DNA of 33,760 nt, taken from NCBI GenBank assembly GCA_938046585.1, contig CALIWR010000015.1:1-33760 (forward strand). The letters are read 5' to 3'. The DNA comes from an uncultured Propionibacteriaceae bacterium. GTDB lineage: Bacteria; Actinomycetota; Actinomycetes; Propionibacteriales; Propionibacteriaceae. Position numbers and translations under genes: made by a program. The notes beneath the pieces were generated by a model. The model saw only the letters and a list, made by a program, of their open reading frames with translations, was not told where the DNA came from and made no database searches. Shown here one piece after another: positions 21,754 to 30,163 of the stretch (the stretch's first letter is position 1; each line of letters starts with the position of its first letter).

Positions 21754-23043
21754 TTACCAGGTCTGCTTCACGCGAACGAATCTGATGTTCTGGTCGCCCT
21801 CTTTCACATGATTGTAGGGCAGGCGGGCCCCCAGCGACTGATCCTCCCTATTATGCGTATGCTGGGTGTACAGGACATCACCATTGGGGAGAACCCCGGT
21901 GACGACCGCCGCGTGGTGCTCCTCCCCATTCTTATAGGACCAATAGACGATGTCGCCGGGGCGGACATCGCGTTGCGCCAGCTCCTGGGACCCATGGCGC
22001 ACGAAAAAGTCATGCTGCGCATTCGCGCCTCCCCAGGCATGACTGTAGACCCCAGGGACATATTCCCACGGCCCGTTCGGCTATATGGTCGACCAGAGGT
22101 CGTGGGTCCAGGAGTCGCGATCGAGGATATCGAGGATGGCGACTCCTCCTTTTCGCTTGAGGCCGGCATATTCCAACCCTCGGGACACGAAATTCGTGCA
22201 GTTGTTCTCCATGGTATCGATGTCTTTGTCATTCCAGTGGTCCTGGGCGTACTGGAGCAGTTTCAGTTTGTCGTAGCCGAGTTCTGCTGGGCCCGAGAGT
22301 TGTCTGCGGACCTCGTCGGGGAGTCCCTTCATGCCGGCCACCTCGAGCGGCACGGCATTCATATACATCTGCTGCTCCCTCACCGAGAGAGAGTTCCACC
22401 ACTGCTGCTGCTCCTGCTTGGAGCCGTTCAAAGGCATACCCGCCAGGATCTCCCTCAGCGTGGCCTGGGAAGTCAGATCCAGGGTCTGGCCTTCCTTTTG
22501 ATGCCTCTCTATATCCGACTGGTCGATATGACCATCCCCGGTGATGTCCAACTGGGTCATCCGTGTATCCCAGAGGGCCCTGGCGGCCTCCTCATCGATC
22601 CGTGTCGCATCGGCCAGGATGTCCTTGATCTCGATCTCGATGCTTCTGATGGTCGCGAGGAAGTCTGGACTATGGGGGACGCTTGTGCCCACCCAGAGGT
22701 CGACATATCCGTCTTCTGTCACGGGCAGTCCGTAGGAATTCGTCTGGCTCAGAAGCCGGAGGAGTCGGTTGCGGCAGGTGCCTAGTGAGAGGTCCAGCCC
22801 GGACAAAAGCGAGCATGCTGCCCGCAGCAGCATTGCCGTCGTGGTGTAGGCCAGCTCGGAGAGTCTGACGCGGGCCCGGTCACCATGGGCATCAGACCAG
22901 AAGGCCTCTTTCAGTGCGCCTCCGGCCCGGTCGTACAGGCCCTCGGCGGCCTCGTTCAGGTCCTTGGACATGCGCGCGAGGGCCTCTTCTGCCTCGCTCC
23001 ACCGGGAAGGGCTGGAGCTGGCGACCTGACTGACAGTGAGCAT
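21754..23043 (-). pseudogene. ESX/LXG-type protein with C-terminal Amidase_6-like domain, split by an in-frame TAG
   Basis: Read as one frame this gives 429 codons, including a TAG at 22081-22083 (codon 321). Residues 1-120 are helical with FWSDAHGDRARVRLSELA, like N-terminal domains of type VII effectors. Residues near 190-205 contain LDITGDGHIDQSDIE, a dockerin or EF-hand-like calcium loop. From about 278 an amidase (NlpC/P60-related) domain begins: NNCTNFVSRGLEYAG with likely nucleophile Cys282 and DSWTHDLW. It continues without frame change after the TAG: YVPGVYSHAWGG, RPGDIVYWSYKN, EEHHAAVVTG (likely His377) and TQHTHNREDQSLGA. The stop separates Cys from His, so the short product should be inactive. 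It could be a recent nonsense mutation, amber readthrough (TAG is followed by C), or a sequence error. ATG 23043 has aaggagg upstream. Confidence 0.8.
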
Positions 23044-23066
23044 GGGGTGCCTCCTTCACTGTCTCG

Positions 23067-23095
23067 AACCTAACATCGGCCGCCGACACTGTCAG
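23067..23095 (-). promoter_or_regulatory. putative sigma-70-type promoter of the amidase/lipoprotein operon
   Basis: On the minus strand CTGACA (23095-23090), a 17-nt spacer and TAGGTT (23072-23067) resemble a housekeeping promoter, 24 nt before the start codon. A related gacact...gtcagggc block repeats directly at about 23085-23098 and 23106-23125, possibly an operator. The ribosome site aaggagg follows. Confidence 0.45.
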
Positions 23096-23228
23096 GGCTT
23101 TCTGGACACTGGCCTTGTCAGGGCCGGGTGGCTCGCAGAACAGCGGCTCGTGAGGCTCGGTTTGAGCCGGCGGGACGCGCCGGGCCCAGGTTCGTCAGCG
23201 CCCCTGGGTCACGCGGTCACGGTGAGCG

Positions 23229-23969
23229 CTACCGGCGAACCTGTCGCAGGCCGGTCGCGACCACGACCGGCTGCTGCTGTCCGCCGACATGGGTAATGGT
23301 GTCGCCGTCGACGGTGAACTGGGTGGCGTACGCGCGGTGCGCCGCGGCCACCGTCGACCGGTACGCAGCGGCGTCGTACCACTCGACTGCTTCGCCGGGC
23401 TCGGACTCGATCACCCAAAACCGCAGCCCTAGCCGGTCCGCGACCACAGCCGTGGCCTGATGCAGCAGGACATGGTCGGGGTGGCCGTAGCCGCCGTCGG
23501 CGTCGTAACTGACCAGGTCGGTGGCCCCGACAGCGGCGGCGTACGCGGCGATATCCGCGGCCACCTCCTCTGGCGGGGCCGAGGTCAAGGCCTGGGGGCC
23601 GGCGTCGCCCGACGGGCCAGCCTGGGTCGGGGTAACCCACCGCATCCCGGAATCCTGGTAGATCCGCGGCTGTCGGCCGGCGGCCCGGGCCGGAGGCTGA
23701 CCCAGGTAGGCGTGGCCCTGTACCCCCAAGACCGCCGTCGCTGCGGCTAGTTCCGCCTCCCGAACCGCGGTCAGCGTGGTACCAGATGGATAACGATCCA
23801 GCGTCCCGGCGACCACCTCGCCTTGTTCGCCACGGGTCGCGGTCAGCACATACCCGGGCCGGCCCTGGGCCCGCAGCACCACCAGCACTGCCGCGGTAGC
23901 GAGGGTCTCGTCGTCGGGATGGGCATGCACCAGCAGGTAGACGGACCGGGTCGCGGGAGTCTCGCTCAT
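23229..23969 (-). CDS. PIG-L-family deacetylase, MshB-like
   Basis: A 246-aa zinc deacetylase of the LmbE/PIG-L family. The metal motif VHAHPDDET is at residues 14-22, the TATRGEQGEV segment follows, then the substrate-loop motif RIYQDSGMRW and YDADGGYGHPDHV with the third His ligand. The Q-D-S-G-M and G-G-Y-G-H-P-D-H-V signatures are those of MshB and Mca, which deacetylate GlcNAc-inositol or cleave mycothiol conjugates. At 246 aa it is shorter than typical MshB (about 300), so the exact role is uncertain. With mshA nearby, MshB is the most economical choice. The ATG at 23969 has no clear ribosome site. Codon use is high-GC, unlike the adjoining island. Confidence 0.8.
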   Translation of the reverse strand: MSETPATRSVYLLVHAHPDDETLATAAVLVVLRAQGRPGYVLTATRGEQGEVVAGTLDRYPSGTTLTAVREAELAAATAVLGVQGHAYLGQPPARAAGRQPRIYQDSGMRWVTPTQAGPSGDAGPQALTSAPPEEVAADIAAYAAAVGATDLVSYDADGGYGHPDHVLLHQATAVVADRLGLRFWVIESEPGEAVEWYDAAAYRSTVAAAHRAYATQFTVDGDTITHVGGQQQPVVVATGLRQVRR

Positions 23970-24245
23970 CTGCCCACGGTAGCGGCGCAGACCTCACCGG
24001 AGCCTCAAGGCCGCCGGACGAGCCGGCCTCGTCTCAGCCGCCGAGCAGCGACCGTCCGAACCCACCCGGTCGTACGCTGCCGTCACCGGATCGCGCCGAC
24101 CAGCGAGGCCGACACGGTCGTTCTGAAAGGGTTCTCATGGCCGCCGAAAGGGCCAGGCGCGCGGTGCGGAGACGCCATTACCTAGTCACAGTGGGTAGCA
24201 TCAGAGGCCACGAGATCTGGTCTCGACGAGCGATAGGGGGTGTCC

Positions 24246-24950
24246 GTGGGGTTTCTCGGCAAGGTCGAAAGACGGATCGAAGGTGCCGTAAACGGGGTCT
24301 TCGCGCGGGCCTTCAAGGGCGACGTCCAGCCTGTCGAGATCACGGCCCGGCTACAGAAAGAACTCGACAGCGAGGCCCAGTTGCTCAGCCGGGAGAAGCG
24401 GCTGGTGCCCAACGACTTCCTGGTGGGGTTGTCGGTGCACGACTTCGCCCGGCTGTTCCCGTATTCGCGGACCCTGAACGAGGAGATCATCCCGGAACTA
24501 CGCGACTACGCAGCTGACCGGGGCTACGTCTTCAACGGGGCAATCGCGATCCACTACGAGGAACGCCGCGACCTGCCGACCGGCCGGTTCACCGTCACCT
24601 CGGGGGCAGTGGCGAAGGTCAGCGAGCCACACGCCGGCGGGCAGGTCCGCCGGGCCGCGCTGGTGCTGGAAGTGAACGGTGTCCGCCACCCGCTGACCCC
24701 GCCCGGGCTGGTGATCGGGCGCGGCAGCGAGGCTGATCTGCGGATCAACGACCCGGGGATCTCACGACGTCACGCCGAATTCGTGGTCACCGGCACCGGT
24801 CCGGCCCAAACCATCGTGATCCGCGACCTGGGATCCACTAACGGGATCGCTGTCAACGGTCGCAAGGTGAGCGAGGCCTCGGTGGAGGACGGCACCCGGA
24901 TCGACATTGGCAACACCCGGCTCCTCGTCCACGCCCCGGCCGCGGTCTAG
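24246..24950 (+). CDS. fhaA: FHA-domain protein FhaA
   Basis: A 234-aa cytoplasmic protein. Residues 1-115 are the FhaA N-terminal domain (DUF3662): GFLGKVERRIEGAVNGVFAR, VQPVEITARLQKELD and VPNDFLVGLSVHDFARL match the actinobacterial consensus. Residues 150-232 are an FHA domain with VIGRGSEADL, ISRRHAEF and DLGSTNGIAVNG, which binds phosphothreonine peptides. FhaA partners include PknB-phosphorylated cell-wall proteins (family knowledge). The GTG at 24246 is preferred because agggggt lies 5 nt upstream; GTG 24240 overlaps that site. It heads a seven-gene plus-strand run. The 276-nt upstream gap holds no other gene that I can see and must contain the operon promoter, not confidently located. 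Confidence 0.93.
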   Translation: MGFLGKVERRIEGAVNGVFARAFKGDVQPVEITARLQKELDSEAQLLSREKRLVPNDFLVGLSVHDFARLFPYSRTLNEEIIPELRDYAADRGYVFNGAIAIHYEERRDLPTGRFTVTSGAVAKVSEPHAGGQVRRAALVLEVNGVRHPLTPPGLVIGRGSEADLRINDPGISRRHAEFVVTGTGPAQTIVIRDLGSTNGIAVNGRKVSEASVEDGTRIDIGNTRLLVHAPAAV

Positions 24951-24958
24951 GCGTCGCC

Positions 24959-25420
24959 ATGGCAGACCTGATCGTCACCGCACTCAAGGTCGGTTTCCTG
25001 GCCGTCCTGTGGATCTTCGTGCTGCTGGTGGCCAACACCATCCGCAACGACCTAGTCGGCCGACCGGTTCCAGCCGTCGCCGGCGGGCCGGCCGCGGTCC
25101 CAGCCGGTGGCGGACGCAGATCCCAGTCCGAGGCCCGGGTGCTGGCCATCCAGACCGGCTCCCAGGCGGGCGCCCGGCTGGCGCTCGTAGAGCACTTCCG
25201 GATCGGGCGTTCCGCCGACTGCGCATTGATCCTGGACGACGACTATGTCTCCGGTGACCATGCCGAGATGCAGCGCCGCAGCAACGGGGACTGGATCCTC
25301 ACCGACCTCGGTTCGACCAACGGCTCCTTCGTCAACGGCGTCCGCGTCACGACCCCGACTGTGGTCACGACCTCTGATGACATTAGGATCGGGCGAACCC
25401 AGATGAGGCTGGAGCCCTGA
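24959..25420 (+). CDS. fhaB: FHA-domain protein FhaB/FipA
   Basis: A 153-aa protein with an N-terminal TM helix (about residues 8-26, VGFLAVLWIFVLLVANTI), a Gly/Pro linker and a C-terminal FHA domain (about 72-150). FHA signatures are FRIGRSADCALILDDDYVS, then G-D-H-A-E, LTDLGSTNGSFVNG and IRIGRTQMRL. In the S-x-x-H motif the residue before His is Asp where actinobacterial FhaB usually has Arg; the Ser and His are kept. FhaB links kinase signalling to division and wall synthesis. It starts 8 nt after fhaA and overlaps pstP by one base. Confidence 0.92.
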   Translation: MADLIVTALKVGFLAVLWIFVLLVANTIRNDLVGRPVPAVAGGPAAVPAGGGRRSQSEARVLAIQTGSQAGARLALVEHFRIGRSADCALILDDDYVSGDHAEMQRRSNGDWILTDLGSTNGSFVNGVRVTTPTVVTTSDDIRIGRTQMRLEP

Positions 25421-26847
25421 TGCCACTCGAGTTGCGCACGGTCGCTCACTCCGAGATCGGGCTGGTGCGCAAGAACAACCAGGACTCGGGGTACGCGTCC
25501 CCGACCATGATCGTGGTCGCGGACGGCATGGGTGGTGCCGCCGCGGGTGATTTGGCCTCCACCGTCGCCATCACCGAACTCCGCAAGGCCGACGGTCACT
25601 ACACCGGCGAGGAGATGCTGGAGACCCTGGCCGGGGCCCTGCAACGCGCCAACGATCGGATCGCCGAACTGGTCGTCGACGACCACGCCCTGGACGGGAT
25701 GGGAACCACCGTCTGCGGGGCCCTGTTCGACGGCACCCAGCTCGGCATCGTCCATATCGGCGATTCCCGCGGCTACCTGCGCCGCGGCGGCGTCCTGCAG
25801 CGGCTGACCCACGACCACTCCTTCGTCCAGTCTCTGGTCGACGAGGGACGCATCAGTGAGGCCGAGTCCCGTTTCCATCCGCACCGTTCCCTGCTGCTCA
25901 AGGTGCTCAACGGGCAGCCGTTCTCTGAGCCGGACCTGGGTCTGATCGAAGTGGAAGAGGGCGACCGGGTCCTGTTCTGCTCCGACGGGCTGTGCGGGCT
26001 GGTCAGCGATGATGCGATCGACCAGGCGCTCGCGATCACCGACCGTGACCAGGCTTTGAGTGACCTGATCGTGGCCGCCCACGAGGGCGGCGGCCTGGAC
26101 AACATCACCATCATCGTGGCTGACGTGGTCGCCACGCCACCGGCCGGTAGCGGCGAGCAGCTCCCCGACGACGACGCCATCAACCAGGGCCAGGTGCTGG
26201 GCGCGGCGATGGATCGGGAGATCCCCGCGATCCGGTCCCGGCCGATCGAGATCGACGGCCCCGCCGACGAGCCGCCCGAGGCCGATTCCGGCGCCGACTT
26301 CGTCCCCCGGGCCCCGGCGCCGGGGGTGGCGCCGCTGGCCCCGGCCACCGAGCAACCGGAGCCGAAACCACCGCGCCGGGCTAAACGTCGGATCGGGATC
26401 TGGGTGGCGATCCTGGCTGTCCTGCTGGTGCTCGCCGGCGGCTCGTACGCCACGTACGCCTATGCCGCCACCCAGTACTTCCTGGCCCCGGTCGCCAGCC
26501 AGGTCGGGATCTACCAGGGCATCCCCGGCCGCTTCGCCGGGATCAGCACCAGTCGCCTGGTGCAGACCACCGAGGTCACTATCACTGATCTGCCGCCGAG
26601 CTTCCAGCAGCGAGTCATGGCCGGGATCCCGGTCCGCGACGGCGGCTTGGCCGCAGCCCAGAGCACCACCGAGCAGCTGAAGCTGAAGATGAATCAGTGC
26701 ATCGACCAGCGCCAGAGACGGGCCGCCGCCCAGACCCCACCGGCGCCACCGAGTCCGCTGCCCACGGCCCCGGGAGCAACCCCGCCGGCCTCGATCGGGC
26801 CGGCGCCGGCGAGCCCGTCCGCATCGACGTCACCCGACGAGTGCTGA
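25420..26847 (+). CDS. pstP: PP2C-type Ser/Thr phosphatase PstP
   Basis: A 475-aa membrane-anchored phosphatase. Residues 1-240 form the PP2C domain with RKNNQDSG, VVADGMGGAAAGD, GTTVCGA, IGDSRGYL, CSDGLCGLV and GGLDNITIIVAD; all metal-binding Asp positions are present. A Pro/Glu-rich linker follows (about 245-325), a TM helix (IWVAILAVLLVLAGGSYATY, about 327-346), and an extracytoplasmic domain of about 80 residues ending in a Pro/Ser/Thr-rich tail. It reverses PknB phosphorylation of itself and its substrates. It overlaps fhaB by one base and is followed one base later by rodA, so expression is tightly linked. Confidence 0.95.
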   Translation: MPLELRTVAHSEIGLVRKNNQDSGYASPTMIVVADGMGGAAAGDLASTVAITELRKADGHYTGEEMLETLAGALQRANDRIAELVVDDHALDGMGTTVCGALFDGTQLGIVHIGDSRGYLRRGGVLQRLTHDHSFVQSLVDEGRISEAESRFHPHRSLLLKVLNGQPFSEPDLGLIEVEEGDRVLFCSDGLCGLVSDDAIDQALAITDRDQALSDLIVAAHEGGGLDNITIIVADVVATPPAGSGEQLPDDDAINQGQVLGAAMDREIPAIRSRPIEIDGPADEPPEADSGADFVPRAPAPGVAPLAPATEQPEPKPPRRAKRRIGIWVAILAVLLVLAGGSYATYAYAATQYFLAPVASQVGIYQGIPGRFAGISTSRLVQTTEVTITDLPPSFQQRVMAGIPVRDGGLAAAQSTTEQLKLKMNQCIDQRQRRAAAQTPPAPPSPLPTAPGATPPASIGPAPASPSASTSPDEC

Positions 26848-26848
26848 C

Positions 26849-28621
26849 ATGGTGGCGACGGATCCCGCTGAACCGACCGTCACTTACCGCAAACGCCGTA
26901 CGGTCGAATTGCTGCTGCTGGTGCTGGCGGTAACGCTTGGCCTGAGCAGTTACCTGCTGATCCACCTCAACCTGAATGGCACCCTGCCGGACCAGTGGCC
27001 CTGGGTGGTGGGGATCTGGACCACGATGGCGCTGGCGGCGCACCTGGTGGTGCGGTGGCGGACCCCGTACGCCGACCCGTGGCTGCTGCCGCTGGCGTTC
27101 CTGCTCAACGGTCTCGGGGTGGCGATGATCCACCGGATCGACCTGATCAACGAACCGCCCCGCCACGATGCGCAGACCCAGCTGATCTGGGTCGGGCTAG
27201 GTATCGGATGCCTGGTGGCGACGCTGCTGCTGACCCGCGACTACCGATCCTTCCAGCGCTACCCGTACCTCTTGTTCGGGCTCGGCCTGGTGTTGCTGTT
27301 GATGCCGCTGAGCCCGCTGGGGGTAGAGCTCAACGGTTCCCGGATCTGGATCCGGCTGGCGGGCTATTCCTTCCAGCCAGCCGAGGTCGCCAAGATCGTG
27401 CTCTCGATCGCCTTCGCCGCCTACCTGGCCGAGAAGCGGGACGTACTGGCGTTGGCCGGGCCGAAGGTGCTTGGGCTGAGCCTGCCGCGAGCCCGGGACC
27501 TGGGCCCGATCGCGGTGATGTGGGCGGTCAGCCTGGTGGTCCTGATCGGGCAGCGGGACCTGGGGACCTCGCTGCTGTTCTTCGGGCTGTTTGTGGCGAT
27601 GCTGTACGTCACCGCCCAGCGTCCCAGCTGGGTGCTGCTGGGCGGGGTCCTGTTCGTGGTCGGGGCCTTCTTCGCCTACCAGCAGTTCTCCCACGTCCGT
27701 GTCCGGGTGAACTCTTGGCTGAACCCGTTCAGCGACTACCAGGCCAATTACCAGGTGATCCAGGGGCAGTTCGGCTTCGCCTACGGCGGGCTCCTGGGAC
27801 GCGGCTGGGGTCTGGGCCGGCCGGGGCTGACGCCCCTAGCCAAGAGCGACTTCATCATCGCCGCGATCGGCGAGGAGATTGGCCTGGTAGGGCTGATGGC
27901 GGTCATCGTGCTGTACGCGATAGTGATCTTCCGCGGGCTGCGTTCGGCGGTCACCGTCACCGATCCTTTCGGCAAGCTGCTCGCCGCCGGCCTCTCGTTC
28001 GCCTTCGCGTTGCAGGTCTTCGCGATCGTTGGCGGGGTCACCCGGCTGCTGCCGCTGACCGGGCTGACGACCCCGTTCATGTCGCAAGGCGGCTCGTCGA
28101 TGGTGGCCAACTGGATCGTATTGGCGATGCTGCTGGTCATCAGTCACAACGGTCGCCGCCCGGCTCCGCTGGCTCCGGCGACCGACGAATCGGGGGTCGC
28201 GGTGTTGGCTGGCGACGCCACCCAGGTGATCGCCCGCCCGCATCCCGAACCACGACCCGAGCCGCCGGTCTCGGCCCGGGTCGGCGGGGACCCCACGGCC
28301 GACGCCCAAGCCACCCAAGTCGTCTCGTCCAGCCCCGACGCTCGGGTTACCCAGGTCGTTTCCCCCGCGGCCGACGCCCAAGCCACCCAAGTCGTCTCGT
28401 ACGGTGCGGACACCCAAGCCACCCAGGTCGTACCCCAGGGCCGGCCGGTGGGTCCACGCTCGGGCTCGGCGCCGGTGGTACCGTCCGGCCCGCCCCCCGC
28501 CGTACCACCAACGTCCGACCCGCAAGCTACCCAGGCCATCTCGGCCTACGGGGCCTACGACCCTGAGCACACCCGAGTCGTCCCGCCGAACAGTACGGTC
28601 AGGCCAGGAGGTGAACAATGA
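26849..28621 (+). CDS. rodA: SEDS-family peptidoglycan polymerase RodA with T-Q-V-V tail
   Basis: A 590-aa protein. Residues 20-430 contain 12 or so TM helices of the SEDS family: NGSRIWIRLAGYSFQPAEVAK, QRDLGTSLLFFG, and the C-terminal GGVTRLLPLTGLTTPFMSQGG conserved block with the P-F-x-S-x-G-G-S motif. It is the glycosyltransferase partner of the class B PBP encoded next. The cytoplasmic tail (about 435-590) is unusual: A-T-Q-V-(V/I)-like motifs have Thr at 458, 489, 501, 513, 525, 561 and 575 (last two T-Q-A-I and T-R-V-V). The middle four are exactly 12 residues apart. They fit FHA ligands (pT-x-x-V/I) and the PknB site type (inference). The stop overlaps pbpA by 4 nt. Confidence 0.93.
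   Translation: MVATDPAEPTVTYRKRRTVELLLLVLAVTLGLSSYLLIHLNLNGTLPDQWPWVVGIWTTMALAAHLVVRWRTPYADPWLLPLAFLLNGLGVAMIHRIDLINEPPRHDAQTQLIWVGLGIGCLVATLLLTRDYRSFQRYPYLLFGLGLVLLLMPLSPLGVELNGSRIWIRLAGYSFQPAEVAKIVLSIAFAAYLAEKRDVLALAGPKVLGLSLPRARDLGPIAVMWAVSLVVLIGQRDLGTSLLFFGLFVAMLYVTAQRPSWVLLGGVLFVVGAFFAYQQFSHVRVRVNSWLNPFSDYQANYQVIQGQFGFAYGGLLGRGWGLGRPGLTPLAKSDFIIAAIGEEIGLVGLMAVIVLYAIVIFRGLRSAVTVTDPFGKLLAAGLSFAFALQVFAIVGGVTRLLPLTGLTTPFMSQGGSSMVANWIVLAMLLVISHNGRRPAPLAPATDESGVAVLAGDATQVIARPHPEPRPEPPVSARVGGDPTADAQATQVVSSSPDARVTQVVSPAADAQATQVVSYGADTQATQVVPQGRPVGPRSGSAPVVPSGPPPAVPPTSDPQATQAISAYGAYDPEHTRVVPPNSTVRPGGEQ
28310..28430 (+). repeat. 36-bp coding repeats in the rodA tail (12-residue T-Q-V-V units)
   Basis: Units such as gccacccaagtcgtc recur at about 28310, 28346, 28382 and 28418, a 36-bp period, each encoding (A/V)-T-Q-V-V. 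Related single motifs lie at 28217 (T-Q-V-I), 28526 (T-Q-A-I) and 28568 (T-R-V-V). The motif also occurs once in PknB (Thr293). Confidence 0.85.
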
Positions 28622-30042
28622 ATCGACAGATCCGACACCTGGCTGTGGTGGCCGGGGTGATGATCCTGGCACTGCTGGCCAACGCCAGCGTGATGGGGAT
28701 CATCCGCCAGCCGGGCCTAGACCGTGATCCGCGTAACCGACGCTCCCAGGACTGGGAGTTCGGGCAGAACCGAGGCCCGATTCAGGTCGGGGACGCCCAG
28801 ATCGCGATTACCACCGCGGTCCAGGACCGGTTCCGTTTCCAACGCTCCTACCCTCAGGGCCCGCTGTACGCGCATATCTCCGGCTACTACGCCTATGACT
28901 ACGGACGCTCCGGTCTGGAGGCGACGTACGGGCAGGAATTGGCCGGCGCCGCCGCCTCCCAGACCCTGGACCGGTTCGTCGACCTGGCCACCGGCGCCAC
29001 CCCGGCCGGCGCCACCGTCCAGACCACCTTGAACCCGAAGCTGCAGCAGGCCGCAGCCCGTCAGCTCGGCTCCCGCAAGGGCGCAGTAGTCGCCCTCGAT
29101 CCCAAGACCGGGGCGGTGCTGGCGCTCGTTTCCTCGCCCAGCTACGATCCCAACGCCATCGCCAGCCACGACCTGCCCAGCGCCAAAGCCACGTGGGATC
29201 GGCTGCTGGCCGACCCTCACAAGCCGCTCGCGAACCGTGCCGTACGCGAGATCTACCCGCCCGGGTCGACATTCAAACTGGTGACCGCGGCGGCGGCACT
29301 GGAGAACGGGGTCGCGCCGGACGCCTTGATCGACTCCCCCGCCCGGTTGCCGTTGCCTGGCTCGTCGGCCGTCTTGACTAACCAGGTTGACTGCGGCGGT
29401 GATCAGGTCACCATCGACCAGGCGCTTCAAGTCTCCTGCAATACCGCCTTCGCCAATCTCGGCCGCCAGATCGGGCCGGACCGGCTCCGGGCCCAAGCTC
29501 AGAAGTTCGGCTTCGGCTCCCGGCAGCTCTCGGACTTGAACGGGGTCGCCAGCCGGTTCCCGGACAAGGTCGACCAGCCACAGCTGATGATGAGCGCGAT
29601 CGGGCAGTACGAGGTCGCCGCAACCCCACTCCAGATGGCCATGGTGGTGGCCGCGATCAGCAACGACGGGGTGCTGAAGTCGCCGTACCTGGTGTCGGAG
29701 GTGCTTTCGCCGCAGCTGCGGGTGCTGTACCGTCATGGCCCCGATGACCAGCGGGCAATGTCGACCGAGAATGCGCGGCTGCTGCAACAGATGATGGTGA
29801 ATACAGTCGAGCACGGGACCGGCTCCCGGGCCCAGGTCGACCGGGTGGTGGTCGGAGGCAAGACCGGGACCGCCCAAACCGATCCGGCGCGGCCGCCGTA
29901 CGCCTGGTTTGTTGCCTTCGCTAAGGACCCAGACCTGGTCGTGGCGGTTTTTGTAGAGGAGGCGGGGATCGAGCGATCCGATATCGCAGGCGGCCGGGTG
30001 GCGGGGCCGGTCGCGAAGGCCGTGATCGAGGCCTCACGATGA
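28618..30042 (+). CDS. pbpA: class B penicillin-binding protein PbpA
   Basis: A 474-aa transpeptidase with a short cytoplasmic start, a TM anchor (about 8-28), an N-terminal pedestal domain (to about 150) and a penicillin-binding domain. The catalytic motifs are S-T-F-K (Ser217), S-C-N (Ser273) and K-T-G-T (Lys415). It cross-links peptidoglycan stems outside the membrane, paired with RodA. The ATG overlaps the rodA stop and has aggaggtg upstream. Actinobacterial PbpA is normally near 490 aa, so length is ordinary. The beta-lactam-binding core is intact. Confidence 0.95.
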   Translation: MNRQIRHLAVVAGVMILALLANASVMGIIRQPGLDRDPRNRRSQDWEFGQNRGPIQVGDAQIAITTAVQDRFRFQRSYPQGPLYAHISGYYAYDYGRSGLEATYGQELAGAAASQTLDRFVDLATGATPAGATVQTTLNPKLQQAAARQLGSRKGAVVALDPKTGAVLALVSSPSYDPNAIASHDLPSAKATWDRLLADPHKPLANRAVREIYPPGSTFKLVTAAAALENGVAPDALIDSPARLPLPGSSAVLTNQVDCGGDQVTIDQALQVSCNTAFANLGRQIGPDRLRAQAQKFGFGSRQLSDLNGVASRFPDKVDQPQLMMSAIGQYEVAATPLQMAMVVAAISNDGVLKSPYLVSEVLSPQLRVLYRHGPDDQRAMSTENARLLQQMMVNTVEHGTGSRAQVDRVVVGGKTGTAQTDPARPPYAWFVAFAKDPDLVVAVFVEEAGIERSDIAGGRVAGPVAKAVIEASR

Positions 30043-30163
30043 GGCACCACAAGCACTCAGGTGTCTCTCATGTCTGTCCCCCACAATGGCACCAGCCGCG
30101 TGGGTACGGACAAATCGGGTGTGGGCGGGATGGGGAGCGCCCACCGGGGATGGAAGGGTGTTG

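Noticed and set aside
21804..22232. Separate small gene overlapping the amidase break
   Set aside because: This minus-strand frame is out of phase with the amidase motifs; the meaningful sequence continues in the original frame on both sides of the TAG.
23209..23997. Alternative minus-strand frame over the PIG-L deacetylase
   Set aside because: Arg/Gly-rich translation without motifs, while the other frame has H-P-D-D-E and G-H-P-D-H.
23970..24245. RNA gene or small protein in the gap before fhaA
   Set aside because: No cloverleaf, no convincing ribosome site plus frame, and no clear promoter pair. It is recorded as a probable leader region only.
25243..26355. Minus-strand open frame of about 370 codons opposite pstP
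   Set aside because: Antisense to a clear PP2C gene; the translation resembles no family. Similar shadows at 28717-29877 and 31244-32326 were rejected for the same reason.
26995..28566. Plus-strand open frame of about 523 codons within rodA
   Set aside because: It is another frame of rodA, with low-complexity Arg/Gly/Pro/Ala content and no motif.
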